A stretch of 26,990 nt of DNA from a virus. The position numbers and the translations under genes were made by a program. This document shows, one piece after another, positions 13,049 to 22,879 of the stretch. Below the pieces are notes generated by a model. The model did no database searches and was not told the DNA's origin. It worked only from the letters and a program-made list of their open reading frames with translations. Location of the stretch: IMG/VR virus record IMGVR_UViG_3300030450_000645, positions 1 to 26,990 of that record; one strand, written 5' to 3'. Every line of letters begins with the position of its first letter. Positions within the stretch are counted from its first letter, which is position 1.

Positions 13049-15826
13049 ATGGCTTTAGATTTTAACAGCAGTTCTGTAAACCCTCAACGCGGAACAAGAG
13101 ATTACACTAAGAAGGCTCAGCAACCAGGTACAGGAGGAGTACCTGACGCTGCTCCTAGAGAACCACGTCCTATTGGTGGACAGCTTCTCGATATGCACAG
13201 ATATGAACCAGGTAACTGGGGAGAAGCTATTGAAGCTATAGAAGATTTTGTAGGTAAAGGCGGTGGATTAGAGTATCTTAGTAAGCGGGCTTTTGAAAAC
13301 CACGTTAAAGCTGCTGAAGAGGATGCTGATGCTTTAAGAAAGCAGAGAACAGAAGCGTTTGTAAGCTTTAAAAAGATAAGCGATGAGACTAAAAAACTTC
13401 AAAAGAAGAAGGAATATGATCAAGCTAAACAGAACCGTATTAGTGATCCTTGGACTAAGTTCTTCTACTACGACTCCTTAGCTCAAGATGCAAAGGTTGA
13501 ATCAGTTTTAAAGTATAACGACTGGGGTGGTAAGAACTTATATCGATTATCTAAAGAAAATGATGACTCAACTATAGCTGCTGAGTTAGCTAATAAAGCA
13601 GCGGAACTTACAGCAAAGTTTGATTATTTACCAAAAACATTTAAAACAAACGTTGTTGACTCAGCAATGGGTCAAATCACGGCTCAACTTAAAAAACAAA
13701 TAGTTGAGAAAAGGCTTGAGAATAATGATCTTATAGCTAATAAGACTGGTAAATCAAAGGTTCTTAATGGCCTTAGAAATATGGTTACAATCATTAAGAC
13801 TAGTAAGGGTGGCTTAACTCCACAAGCTCAAAAAGCTTTTGAAACTTCTGTTCAGGATGCTAGAGGTTTTCTTTTTCAGTACTACGGTGGGGATGAGAAA
13901 AAAGCTGATGAAGTATTAGGAGAGGCTTTTAACAAGCTATACATTGATGTAGATAAGCCTGGAGATATGCTTCAAGGTAAAAACGATGTTGTTGAATACG
14001 CTGCTGGACCTATAATCCAAAGAGCTTTAGGGGAAATAAGAACTAAAGATGGAATACTTTTATTAGATCTAGTAGGTAAAGAAGGTAAATCTTATAGACA
14101 AATTCTTGAAGAAGGTTATAAGAGTGCTTACAGCCTTATAGATATGGCTGATAAAGCTACTCTTGCTCAGATTAATAGAGCAAAAAAAGAGTGGACTAAT
14201 ACAGCAGACCTTACAGCAGCCCAAGCTTTAATTAAGTTTGAAGAAGATAACGATAGAAAACCTAATGCCGCTGAAAGGCAGCAAATGGCTACAGAACATA
14301 TAGAAGGTTTAGGAGTAGCAGGTTTTACTTATTCAGGTAAAACAGGAGCAGAAGGTCAGAAGTATATCTACGATCTCTATGCAGCTCCTGTAAAGGTTCC
14401 TACAGCTAGACAGTCTGCAAATTTTCAAAGAAGAGTAAACACGCTGAACCAAAGGGGTGAGTATTTAAGTCAAGAGGATATAGCAGAACTAAGGTCTTTT
14501 GGTTTAGAGACTTTAATTCTTAATAACCAAGAAGCAGTAACTAAGTGGAGAAGTGAAAAGTATCAATCTTTAAGATCTACCATTATTTCAGATTTACAAA
14601 CTGCTAATAAAGTTAGGATCTTAAACCATGAGTCTCTAGCTACAGCATCCAAAGAGGGAGCTGATGGTAAAGCAAAACTAGCTAACGCCGACTTAGCCGT
14701 TGAACAATCAAATATACGCTTAAGAGATGAAGTAGACGAGGTTATAGATGAGATAATTGATAACGCTCTTAAAGCTGATCCAAAAGCTTTAACTAGTTCT
14801 AAAGCTAGAAGAGAAATTTATGATGAGATTAATAGAAGACTAGAAGGACAAGCTCAATATAGTGATCCAAACTTCTATTACAACATCAACCTACAAGATG
14901 GAAGAGCTAGAGGTACCCAGTATAATAACGTCCCTGATTTCAGTAGAACTACTAAGAACAACGATGGTTCTTGGAACATAGAAATACTAAGTCTAGATAA
15001 CGGTAATACTTGGTCTAGCTCAGCTATTACAGGACTTAGAGGAGATAGGACTCAAACAGAACTATTCCTAAATAGACAGTTTATCTTTAATGAACCTCAG
15101 ATGAATGAGCTTATTAGAGCTTTAACTACTAACGATATGTATGGGATAAGTCAGGATACTAGAGATGTAATGAATAATTTTGAATATGCCACTGGTGGGG
15201 TTATGCCTATGAATGAGGTAGTACTACAACAAGTACAGAGATATACAGGTAATGAGCGTTTAGGTCCAATGTGGAAAGCTAACGCAAAACTACTTCAAGG
15301 AGCTTTCATTAGGTATGACGCTGCTCCTGCTGATTTCACACAGTATGATGTAGCTCTTAGTCATAACGAAGCAGCTGGTGATTATAAGTCTGGACTATCT
15401 ACAGGTGGTAAACAACTTAACAGAGTTAGATTTAAGTTAACCCGTCCTACAGGACAAGTAGGAAACGATCCTATGCCAGCTCCTGTTGGTGGGAACATCG
15501 TAGATAGTGGTACTCACGATACTTACGGTAACTATATAATTATTAAAGCTGAGGCTCATGGTCCTGGTTATCGCAAAGGAGATCGAATCATGATTTCCGG
15601 CGGTTCAAAAATACTTGTCACTAGTGGTCGTGTATCAATAGGTCAACAAGTAATGCTCACTGGCGGTTTAGGTACTGTAACTGGGGGCTTAAATCCTGGA
15701 CAACTTCAAATGACCATCTTTAATCCTGGTGAGGGTTTCCCAGCTCGATTAGACCAAAAGGTTCAATCACACCAAGTAGATTTCCTAAAAGAAAACGTTT
15801 ACCCACTCATACGGAGGATTAAATAA
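13049..15826 (+). CDS. Internal virion protein, T7 gp15-like, with degenerate M23-peptidase-like C-terminal domain
   Basis: The 925-residue product lies where T7 has gp15 (747), the periplasmic tunnel component of the ejection machine. It is mostly alpha-helical and charged (residues 80-800), with repeated Lys/Glu/Ala helices. The last 120 residues differ: Gly-rich beta sequence APVGGNIVDSGTHDTYGNYIIIKA (about 810-834), ISGGSKILVTSGRVSIGQQVMLTGGLGTVTGG (849-880) and QLQMTIF (885-891). This follows the order of LytM/M23 endopeptidases (YGNYVxI, YAHLSxxxV..G..V..GQ.I...G.TG..TG, HLHFEV). The zinc ligands are gone: Gly851 where H of YAHLS should be, and Q885-L-Q887 for HLH. A non-catalytic peptidoglycan-binding or structural role is inferred. 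No Shine-Dalgarno stands out; the ATG follows the previous TAG by 2 nt. Confidence 0.82.
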   Translation: MALDFNSSSVNPQRGTRDYTKKAQQPGTGGVPDAAPREPRPIGGQLLDMHRYEPGNWGEAIEAIEDFVGKGGGLEYLSKRAFENHVKAAEEDADALRKQRTEAFVSFKKISDETKKLQKKKEYDQAKQNRISDPWTKFFYYDSLAQDAKVESVLKYNDWGGKNLYRLSKENDDSTIAAELANKAAELTAKFDYLPKTFKTNVVDSAMGQITAQLKKQIVEKRLENNDLIANKTGKSKVLNGLRNMVTIIKTSKGGLTPQAQKAFETSVQDARGFLFQYYGGDEKKADEVLGEAFNKLYIDVDKPGDMLQGKNDVVEYAAGPIIQRALGEIRTKDGILLLDLVGKEGKSYRQILEEGYKSAYSLIDMADKATLAQINRAKKEWTNTADLTAAQALIKFEEDNDRKPNAAERQQMATEHIEGLGVAGFTYSGKTGAEGQKYIYDLYAAPVKVPTARQSANFQRRVNTLNQRGEYLSQEDIAELRSFGLETLILNNQEAVTKWRSEKYQSLRSTIISDLQTANKVRILNHESLATASKEGADGKAKLANADLAVEQSNIRLRDEVDEVIDEIIDNALKADPKALTSSKARREIYDEINRRLEGQAQYSDPNFYYNINLQDGRARGTQYNNVPDFSRTTKNNDGSWNIEILSLDNGNTWSSSAITGLRGDRTQTELFLNRQFIFNEPQMNELIRALTTNDMYGISQDTRDVMNNFEYATGGVMPMNEVVLQQVQRYTGNERLGPMWKANAKLLQGAFIRYDAAPADFTQYDVALSHNEAAGDYKSGLSTGGKQLNRVRFKLTRPTGQVGNDPMPAPVGGNIVDSGTHDTYGNYIIIKAEAHGPGYRKGDRIMISGGSKILVTSGRVSIGQQVMLTGGLGTVTGGLNPGQLQMTIFNPGEGFPARLDQKVQSHQVDFLKENVYPLIRRIK

Positions 15827-18800
15827 ATGGGCGCTTATTTTACAGACCGTCAAGGCAACACAAGATATGTAGCTGATGACGCTGAATATAAGAAATTAGA
15901 TGACGCTGAGTGGGGAGGTGGTGGCGATTCACCTAGTAGTGAGGAAAAGGGGTCTACTACTACTACTAAAGAAAAAGAAGAAAGTTCTTTAGATAAAACT
16001 ATTAGAGAAAACGATGAATATTTGAATCAGCCTTGGGCTCAGAAGGTAATGAAAGATGGTGCTTTAGGAAGGGTCCCTGATAAGTGGAGTGATGTAGGTA
16101 GTCAAATAAGACAAGGAGTTGCTAAAACTGTTCAAAAGGTTGCACCTTCTGATAAAAGAGCTGAAGCAATAGCTAAAAGAGAAGAACTAATAGAAGCTAA
16201 TAAAGCAGATGACCCGTTAGTTGAAGATGAAGTTCTTCCAGGTGCTTATAGAACAGTCCAGTCTGCTCTTGATGGTCTTGTCTCTTTACCTTTACAACTC
16301 TCAGAATCTGGTTATTTAGATTCTTCTTATGTAAATAGAAAGTTAGGTCTTGGTGGTTTTATTGATGCTCTTACTGGTGGACAACCTGATTGGGAGAAAC
16401 AGTTACACGAAAAGTATGAACTAAATCAGAAGGAGATAAAACAGTATGGTCGTGTAGATGGACAGCCTCTTGGTTGGAGAGAGGGTTGGTTAGGAGGTCA
16501 GTACCTCAGTAAAGACAGCGATTTCTATAAGAAGAACAAACCAAAATCTGAGATTACAGATTTAGGGGCTCAAATAGTAGGAGTTATAGGTACAGCAGGG
16601 GGTATAAGAAAAGGCCTTACTTGGTTAGGGATGGCTAGGACTGGTACAGCAGCGGGTGGAACCTTCAACGTTATGAAAGGTATCCCTACAACTGTTAACA
16701 AACCTGGATTCTGGACTAGTGCTGGCTTACTCTTAAGAGCCTCAGCTCCTGAAATGGCAGAGGAATTAGCTCTTTGGCCTCCTGAAATACCAGAACTGTC
16801 TTCAGGCTATGAAGAGCAATTAGAAATATGGAACAAAGCTGCTACGCCTAAAGATAAGTTAAATCTTAAGAGAGCCTTCTTAGCTGAAAATCCAACTGAG
16901 TACAACTACTACAAAGAGCAGACCCTACAGGCTCTTATGGGAGGAGCTATTGTTGGTGGTGGTAAGTGGGCTTATAACATTCTTTCTAATGTTTTAGACG
17001 TAAGTTGGACAGCTCTTAGAAATGTCAAACTTGGTGAAAAAGCTAGTAAGGCTTGGGATAATGCTTATAACAAATTCAAACCAGATATAGAGACTAACGT
17101 TAAAGGAGCTGTTGATGAAGGTATACAGCTAGAACTGAATCTAGGTATAGGGAAAACAACTACTGATTTTGATGTAACTGTAGGAAGGGATATACCTGAA
17201 ATAACAACTGGTGCCCGTGAAAATGCAGAAACTTTCCTAGTTAAAACAAAGAACGCTCTAGATGCTCAAGCTGATATATCTAAAAACGTAGAGATAGACT
17301 CTACTTCTATACCAGAACAAAGGGCTGCTCTTGTAGAGGAACTTAAAAGCGTTAAAAAGGATCTTAAAGTCAGTAGTGAAGCTTCCATTATTGCTAAGAC
17401 AAAACTTCTAGATAAAAGGGCTGCTGCTTATAAAGCTGCTCAAAAAGCAGATGAAGGCTGGCTTACAAAAGGTAAGGGTGCTAGAGGTGCTTCTAAAAAC
17501 GAAAGCAGAGTTAGAGAGCTTAATAAAGCTATAGCCAAAATGAAAAGGCTAGAAGAAATAGAAATTAAATTAGAAGAATTAGAAGCTAAAGAACTTGAGT
17601 TTATAGCTCAGAACTCTGCTTACCGTAACGCTCAGAGTCAGCAGTTAGAAGCCTCTAACGACTTCCAGAAGTTTATTACTGAAACACAGCAGCAGCTATC
17701 TAAAGAGGCTGATTTATTAGATGCTAGAAACGCAGCTGTCGATATGGATAACGTTAATAAAACACGTTTAGGAGAGGTAGTAGAACCAGACACTTATGGA
17801 ACTTCTAATACTGTTCTCCTTCATGGTGAGGTTAAAGCTCTACTAGATGAAGCTCAAGCTGCTATAGATAACAACCAAGTATCACCTGAGTTCTTAAGTG
17901 ATTGGATCAGAAGATTTGAAGAGGTTAACGTTACTGCTGTTGATGAGGGTGTATCAGCAGCTCCTATTAAAGCTGTAGGTTCACAACCAGCTCCAGATGA
18001 AGGACTCTTAGGACCAAAAACCTCTCCTACTGAGATACCTGTTCCTGTAGATAAGGATGGATTAGTAGATGATGCTTTGATTAATCAAGGTATAGATCTC
18101 TCTGATGAGATGCCTTTAAACGTTACTAGAAAAGCTGATAACGTTCTAGAGCAACTTCAAGAAGCTTTAGGAACTAATAAGCAAGCAAAAGGTATTGAAG
18201 CTCTTAATGAAATAGGAGATGACGTAGATCAACTTATTGAGAAACTAGACGCAGCTAAGAAGTTTGATGATGCTAACGGTACAAACACTTTTGAAGATGA
18301 ACTAGAGATATTCAGAGCTGCTAAAGCTTCAACATATACAGCAGATATGAGTGATCAAGCTTTACTTAAAGTAGTAAATGATCGAATAGTAAGAAATAAG
18401 AGTATAGATAGTATTTTATCTAAGGCTCTACTTGAGATGGGTCAATTTATTGATGATCCTCAAGGTGCTGCTCAATTATCCTACTTAGTTAAAGAGGGGA
18501 TGATTAATAGACAAAACGTTAGAAGACTCAGTTCTATACCACTTCAGTTGTCTCTTTTAGACGCTAACGTTAAGAACGCTATGTCTTCTTTACGTATTTA
18601 TCAGAACGTTAAAAGCGGTGCATCAAACGAAACTACTTTAGAAGCAGCAACAGCTCTAGCTTTAAACGATATTGATTTCTTAGTGAGATCTGTTAAAGCT
18701 GTTGATCCTCTTGCTCAATATTTAGGTACAGGTTTAGGACTATTCAGAAGAAAATTAAGACTTAAGTTTCCTACAAGAGCTGCAATTCTTGAAAGAATAG

Positions 18801-21688
18801 GTGAATTGAAACCTGATGAAAAATGGGGTGATGCTTATAAGAAAGCTAGATGGGAACTTATAGCTAATGAGTGGAACACAACAATAGCAAACCTACCTAA
18901 CCCTGAAGAGCTGCTAGATAAAATGTCTCACACAGCTAAAACAGCTAGTGAGCGTTTTGAAGCCACTATGGGTAACACTCTGAAGAAGCTGAAAAAAGGA
19001 GAAGCTCTCAATGGAGAAGAGATGGCTGATGCTATGTCTATTATGGACGCTGTCTACAAGTCAGGTGGTAACTGGAATAACTTAAACCAGATTGATAAGA
19101 CTTGGTCTGGAGTAGTGAATCAAATCATTACCAGTGGAACTATGAGTAACCCTCGTGGTCCTTTTGGTATTGTTGTTGCTGGTTTTTCTCAAGCTTTACC
19201 TACCCATATTTCTGGGTACGTTATGGGTAACATAACTAAGAAACTACTTAGATTTGCAGGTAGAGAGGAATTAGTAGAAGGAACAGCAAAGAGAGCTGAT
19301 CTTCAATATAAATGGCTTAAAGGCTACTTATATGGCTTTATGAACTCTTGGGATGGTTTCTCGAAGAGGATGCTATTCCCAGAAGCTCACCCAGACTACG
19401 TTAAGAACCCTATATCGTTACTAAACCAGCAAGCAAAGTTAGATGATTTAGCTGTAACTAAGTTCGATATTAAGACCCCCTTTGGTAAGTGGGCTGTTAA
19501 TAAGACTGACTTTGAAAAACCAGAGGTTTATAACCTGATTAACTATGGACGTGTGTGGATGAAATCTATGCACGATAACGCTATGAGTGGCTCTGACTGG
19601 GAAAAACTACCAGCAGCCATTAAAGGTTGGAGATTACCAGGAAGTAAAGAAGGCAGTAGAAGGGTTATTCCTGGTTTAGGTGCTCCTATTCAGTTAGGTA
19701 GAGAGCTTGGGTTTGGTAAAACTCCTTACTACGCAAAGGGTGAAGAACAGTCTATGACTGCTGTTTTGAAATCTCTTAGCTGGGGTGACTCCTTCTTTAC
19801 TGAAGTATCAGGTAACGCTTTTGCTAGTGCAACAGTAAGACAGCAAGTAGCAGAAGAAATAGCTGACGGTTTACTTAAACCTGAAAACGCTAAAGCAGAG
19901 ATAATCAAACGTCTTAATAAAAAGACTTCAGAACTATTTGAACCTATACACGCTGGTATAGATCAAAAGGTTGTTGGTTATCAAATAAGAGATAATCAAT
20001 TCCAAGCCTTTAAAGACTTCATCAACCTCACAGAAGAGATTACTGATGGTCCTATAGGTGATATGAAAAATGCTATAGATACTCTTAAAAAGAGCGATAA
20101 TCCAGCTTTATCGGGTTTTGCTACAACATTAATGCCTGTTACAACTTCAGCGTTTAACTGGCTTAAGAATGTAGTTCGTATTACCTCTGGTTATGAAGCC
20201 TTTAGGGGTGCTAAAGATTTAGCCCGTTTAGGAGCCAAAGTTACTAAAGATCAGGTTGGTAAGCACCTACCAGAAGAAGTAGTAGAGACTCTTAGAAAGA
20301 GTCCTATAGGTGTTAAGTGGTTAGAAGACGCTAAACAGTTTGAAAGTGTCTATCTACATTCAGATCCAATTATTAGGGAGAGAGCTCAGCAAGCTCTTGG
20401 TATGACTCTTGCTTTCCACTCAGCCGCTTTTGCGATTGTTTGGGGACTAGACGCTGCAGGTTGGGAGTCTACAGGTCCAATGACTCATACCTTTAGAGAA
20501 GCAAAAGGACTTAAGAAACCGTTCCATCTCAGGTTAGAAGTACCGTTTATGGACTTCCCTGGTATAGATGCTGTTGAAGTTCCATATATGTATTTAGGAG
20601 CTTTTGGAGGAACACTAGCTCTCCACACAACTGCTAGAGATCTTATGCAGTTTGGTAACGCAGATAGCGCTGGAGATATTGTGATGCTTGGTATAGCTGC
20701 TCAAGCTAGACAAGCTATGGAAATACCAACTCTTGCTGGTCCAGATAAAATTACTGATGCCCTTGCTAAAGCAGGTGACGGTAACCTTAAACCACTTCAA
20801 AGAATAATAGCTGAAGCTGTTTCTAAGGTAGGGTCACCTACTTTGGGTTATGAAAGAGATCTTGTAAGACTAATATTTAAAGGTAAAAAGGCGGGGGTAT
20901 TAGAGAACAAGTTTACACCTCAATACTATAAGAAAGGTAAGTGGCACGAAAACGTTGGTAACTTTGCTCACGGAGTAACAGGAACACTTATAGGTACTCT
21001 TGGTTATCGCTTTGAAGATACAGGAGTAGGACCACTAGTTGATTCTATAAGCAGTGTCATAGCTAACGACCCAACAATCTGGAAAGCTAGTCGTCAAGCT
21101 ATGCCTTTTGGTAAGCCTGGAGAAGTGATTGAGTGGAGTGATTTACCTCGATTTGCAATGCCTATAGAGTCCATTACTGGACGCATATTTCCAATTAATT
21201 CAAGGGTAGATGATGATAAAGTAAGGCAAGCTAGATTAGACAATTTAATCCCACCTATTGACCGTAACCTCTTCTCTAGTGAGAGTGATGGTCAGATTGG
21301 ACTCAGTGATACTGCTGTTAACGAACTAAATCATTTCTTGAATGAAGACGCTTTATTTATCAGCCCTTGGACAGGTAAAACTCACGTTGGTATCCACGCA
21401 TTTATCACAGAAATAGTGAATCGTCCAGAGTACAAACAATTAAGTGGTGCAGATGTAGTCAGTCCCTATAGAACTGGTAACTGGGATAGGAAAAACAGCA
21501 CCAGAGCAGATTGGATTAAGTCTCTAATTAGAAATCAGATTAATATAGTTAAATGGCAGTGGGTTGATGGTGAGGAATACAAACAACGTATTCCAGATCC
21601 AAAAGCTCCTGGTGGTTTTCGTGAACAACGTTGGTTTGCAGACCCAGAGCTGCGAGAACTCATTAACAGCCGCAAAAAGGACAACTAA
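15827..21688 (+). CDS. Giant internal virion/ejection protein, T7 gp16-like
   Basis: At 1953 residues this is the largest gene here, well above T7 gp16 (1318), which lines the ejection channel and enters the host. It has a GGAGG at 15813-15817 and the start follows the previous TAA directly. The N-terminus is a short acidic, Ser/Thr/Glu-rich segment, with no sign of the lytic transglycosylase domain that opens T7 gp16. Hydrophobic segments occur at about 246-262 (IVGVIGTAGG), around 370-385 and at about 1526-1545 (MTLAFHSAAFAIVWGLDAAG). A long Lys/Glu coiled coil spans about 500-640. An acidic, Pro-containing region follows, then a long helical C-terminal half. Position as the last and longest of the three internal protein genes, just before the tail fibre, is the main evidence. 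The stop forms TAATG with the fibre gene. Confidence 0.85.
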   Translation: MGAYFTDRQGNTRYVADDAEYKKLDDAEWGGGGDSPSSEEKGSTTTTKEKEESSLDKTIRENDEYLNQPWAQKVMKDGALGRVPDKWSDVGSQIRQGVAKTVQKVAPSDKRAEAIAKREELIEANKADDPLVEDEVLPGAYRTVQSALDGLVSLPLQLSESGYLDSSYVNRKLGLGGFIDALTGGQPDWEKQLHEKYELNQKEIKQYGRVDGQPLGWREGWLGGQYLSKDSDFYKKNKPKSEITDLGAQIVGVIGTAGGIRKGLTWLGMARTGTAAGGTFNVMKGIPTTVNKPGFWTSAGLLLRASAPEMAEELALWPPEIPELSSGYEEQLEIWNKAATPKDKLNLKRAFLAENPTEYNYYKEQTLQALMGGAIVGGGKWAYNILSNVLDVSWTALRNVKLGEKASKAWDNAYNKFKPDIETNVKGAVDEGIQLELNLGIGKTTTDFDVTVGRDIPEITTGARENAETFLVKTKNALDAQADISKNVEIDSTSIPEQRAALVEELKSVKKDLKVSSEASIIAKTKLLDKRAAAYKAAQKADEGWLTKGKGARGASKNESRVRELNKAIAKMKRLEEIEIKLEELEAKELEFIAQNSAYRNAQSQQLEASNDFQKFITETQQQLSKEADLLDARNAAVDMDNVNKTRLGEVVEPDTYGTSNTVLLHGEVKALLDEAQAAIDNNQVSPEFLSDWIRRFEEVNVTAVDEGVSAAPIKAVGSQPAPDEGLLGPKTSPTEIPVPVDKDGLVDDALINQGIDLSDEMPLNVTRKADNVLEQLQEALGTNKQAKGIEALNEIGDDVDQLIEKLDAAKKFDDANGTNTFEDELEIFRAAKASTYTADMSDQALLKVVNDRIVRNKSIDSILSKALLEMGQFIDDPQGAAQLSYLVKEGMINRQNVRRLSSIPLQLSLLDANVKNAMSSLRIYQNVKSGASNETTLEAATALALNDIDFLVRSVKAVDPLAQYLGTGLGLFRRKLRLKFPTRAAILERIGELKPDEKWGDAYKKARWELIANEWNTTIANLPNPEELLDKMSHTAKTASERFEATMGNTLKKLKKGEALNGEEMADAMSIMDAVYKSGGNWNNLNQIDKTWSGVVNQIITSGTMSNPRGPFGIVVAGFSQALPTHISGYVMGNITKKLLRFAGREELVEGTAKRADLQYKWLKGYLYGFMNSWDGFSKRMLFPEAHPDYVKNPISLLNQQAKLDDLAVTKFDIKTPFGKWAVNKTDFEKPEVYNLINYGRVWMKSMHDNAMSGSDWEKLPAAIKGWRLPGSKEGSRRVIPGLGAPIQLGRELGFGKTPYYAKGEEQSMTAVLKSLSWGDSFFTEVSGNAFASATVRQQVAEEIADGLLKPENAKAEIIKRLNKKTSELFEPIHAGIDQKVVGYQIRDNQFQAFKDFINLTEEITDGPIGDMKNAIDTLKKSDNPALSGFATTLMPVTTSAFNWLKNVVRITSGYEAFRGAKDLARLGAKVTKDQVGKHLPEEVVETLRKSPIGVKWLEDAKQFESVYLHSDPIIRERAQQALGMTLAFHSAAFAIVWGLDAAGWESTGPMTHTFREAKGLKKPFHLRLEVPFMDFPGIDAVEVPYMYLGAFGGTLALHTTARDLMQFGNADSAGDIVMLGIAAQARQAMEIPTLAGPDKITDALAKAGDGNLKPLQRIIAEAVSKVGSPTLGYERDLVRLIFKGKKAGVLENKFTPQYYKKGKWHENVGNFAHGVTGTLIGTLGYRFEDTGVGPLVDSISSVIANDPTIWKASRQAMPFGKPGEVIEWSDLPRFAMPIESITGRIFPINSRVDDDKVRQARLDNLIPPIDRNLFSSESDGQIGLSDTAVNELNHFLNEDALFISPWTGKTHVGIHAFITEIVNRPEYKQLSGADVVSPYRTGNWDRKNSTRADWIKSLIRNQINIVKWQWVDGEEYKQRIPDPKAPGGFREQRWFADPELRELINSRKKDN

Positions 21689-22011
21689 TGGCATACTCAA
21701 CCAGAACCTATACACCAGGTTCATCAACAACTACTTTTGCTTTAACTACCTCTGGTGGTGATCCTATTGGTTATATTAAAGAATCGGATATAAAAGTAAC
21801 AGTTAACGGAACTGAATATACCAACGCAGCTAGTGGTACTAATACATATCAAATATCAGGAACCAGTACAGTCGAACAGCCTAATGGAGGCAACAAAGCG
21901 CTACTGTTGTTTATACAGCTGGTTCTACTCTTACATCTACTGACCTTAACAACGCAGATAACCAGATTAGATTTGGTCTACAAGAGTTTTCTGATGATTA
22001 TGCAGCTTTAA
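21688..22011 (+). CDS. Tail fibre N-terminal virion-anchor fragment
   Basis: Residues 1-70 (MAYSTRTYTPGSSTTTFAL...DIKVTVNGTEYT...TYQISGTSTVEQPNGGN) form the N-terminal T7-tail-fibre domain that attaches gp17 to the gp11/gp12 ring. An AAGGA at 21677-21681 precedes the ATG with good spacing, and the start overlaps the gp16-like stop as TAATG, so this is a true gene start. After residue 70 the frame leaves the fibre sequence and encodes a leucine-rich run (ALLLFIQLVLLLHLLTL) before the stop. If translated as it stands, the 107-residue product would end in a chance hydrophobic helix. That tail is probably an artefact of the frame break. Confidence 0.6.
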   Translation: MAYSTRTYTPGSSTTTFALTTSGGDPIGYIKESDIKVTVNGTEYTNAASGTNTYQISGTSTVEQPNGGNKALLLFIQLVLLLHLLTLTTQITRLDLVYKSFLMIMQL

Positions 22012-22232
22012 CGTCTGGTACTGGAAATCTAGATGATATTGGCGGTTTTCTTGGTGGTTCAGATACTTGGGTAAGTAATAACTCTAAAGCCGCTACTACA
22101 GCAGCTATTGACGGTCAAATAGACGCTAAAGCAACAGCGAAAGTAAAAGACGACATAATCGCTACAGCTCCAGTCTCAATAGCAGATGACAGCCCTAGTG
22201 CTGGGAAGATTACTATTGCTGTCGATGCCAAG

Positions 22233-22879
22233 CTGACTGAACTCTCAACGATGGCTCAGAACACAGCTAACGCTTTAGCTGATCTGACACAAGCAGAAGT
22301 AGAAATATTAGATGGAGCCAGCGTTACTACAGCAGAATTAAACAGAGTAGATGCTACATCTAGTATTCAAACTCAGTTAGATTCTAAGCAAACTACTAAC
22401 GCTAAGCTCACTGAGCTAGGAACAATGGCTCAGGATACTGCTAATTCGTTAGCAGATTTAACGGCAACTGAAGTACAAATATTAGATGGTCTTACTCGTA
22501 CTACAAGTCAACTTAATTATGTAGATGCTACCTCAAGCATTCAGACACAAATAGATGCTAAGCAGCCTTTAGATGCTGAATTAACAGAGTTGGCAACTAT
22601 GTCAACTGCTACTTCTCAAGCGTTAGCTGATTTAACAGGACCAGAGGTAAACATTCTAGATGGTGCAACTCTTTCTACTACTGAATTAAATTACGTACAA
22701 AATGTATCGTCTGCAATACAAACGCAGTTAGATGCTAAACAACCTTTAGATGCAGATCTAACAGCTCTATCCAGTATGCAAACTGGGTCTGCAGCAGCTA
22801 TAGCTCTCCTTACATCAGGTGAAGTATCCATTCTTGATGGGGCTACAACCTCAACTAGTGAATTAAATACTCTTACTGG
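22233..22879 (+). repeat. In-frame tandem repeats of the tail fibre shaft
   Basis: Copies start at 22233, 22407, 22581 and 22758, spaced 174, 174 and 177 nt, the last one partial. Each encodes LTEL.TM...T..ALADLT..EV.ILDGA..TT.ELN.V...SS.IQTQLDAKQ.LDA. The protein is more conserved than the DNA, so these are old repeats under selection for a periodic shaft. After 22860 they give way to shorter units (STSELNTLTGL, STGELNKLDGV). Confidence 0.85.

Noticed and set aside
21888-21915. Programmed -1 frameshift site in the tail fibre
   Set aside because: No X XXY YYZ heptamer occurs in frame. AAC AAA would have to re-pair as CAA CAA, which is poor, and the domain also appears to have lost residues.
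22233-22879. CRISPR-like regular repeats
   Set aside because: The repeats are in-frame, 174-177 nt long, diverged and without unique spacers.
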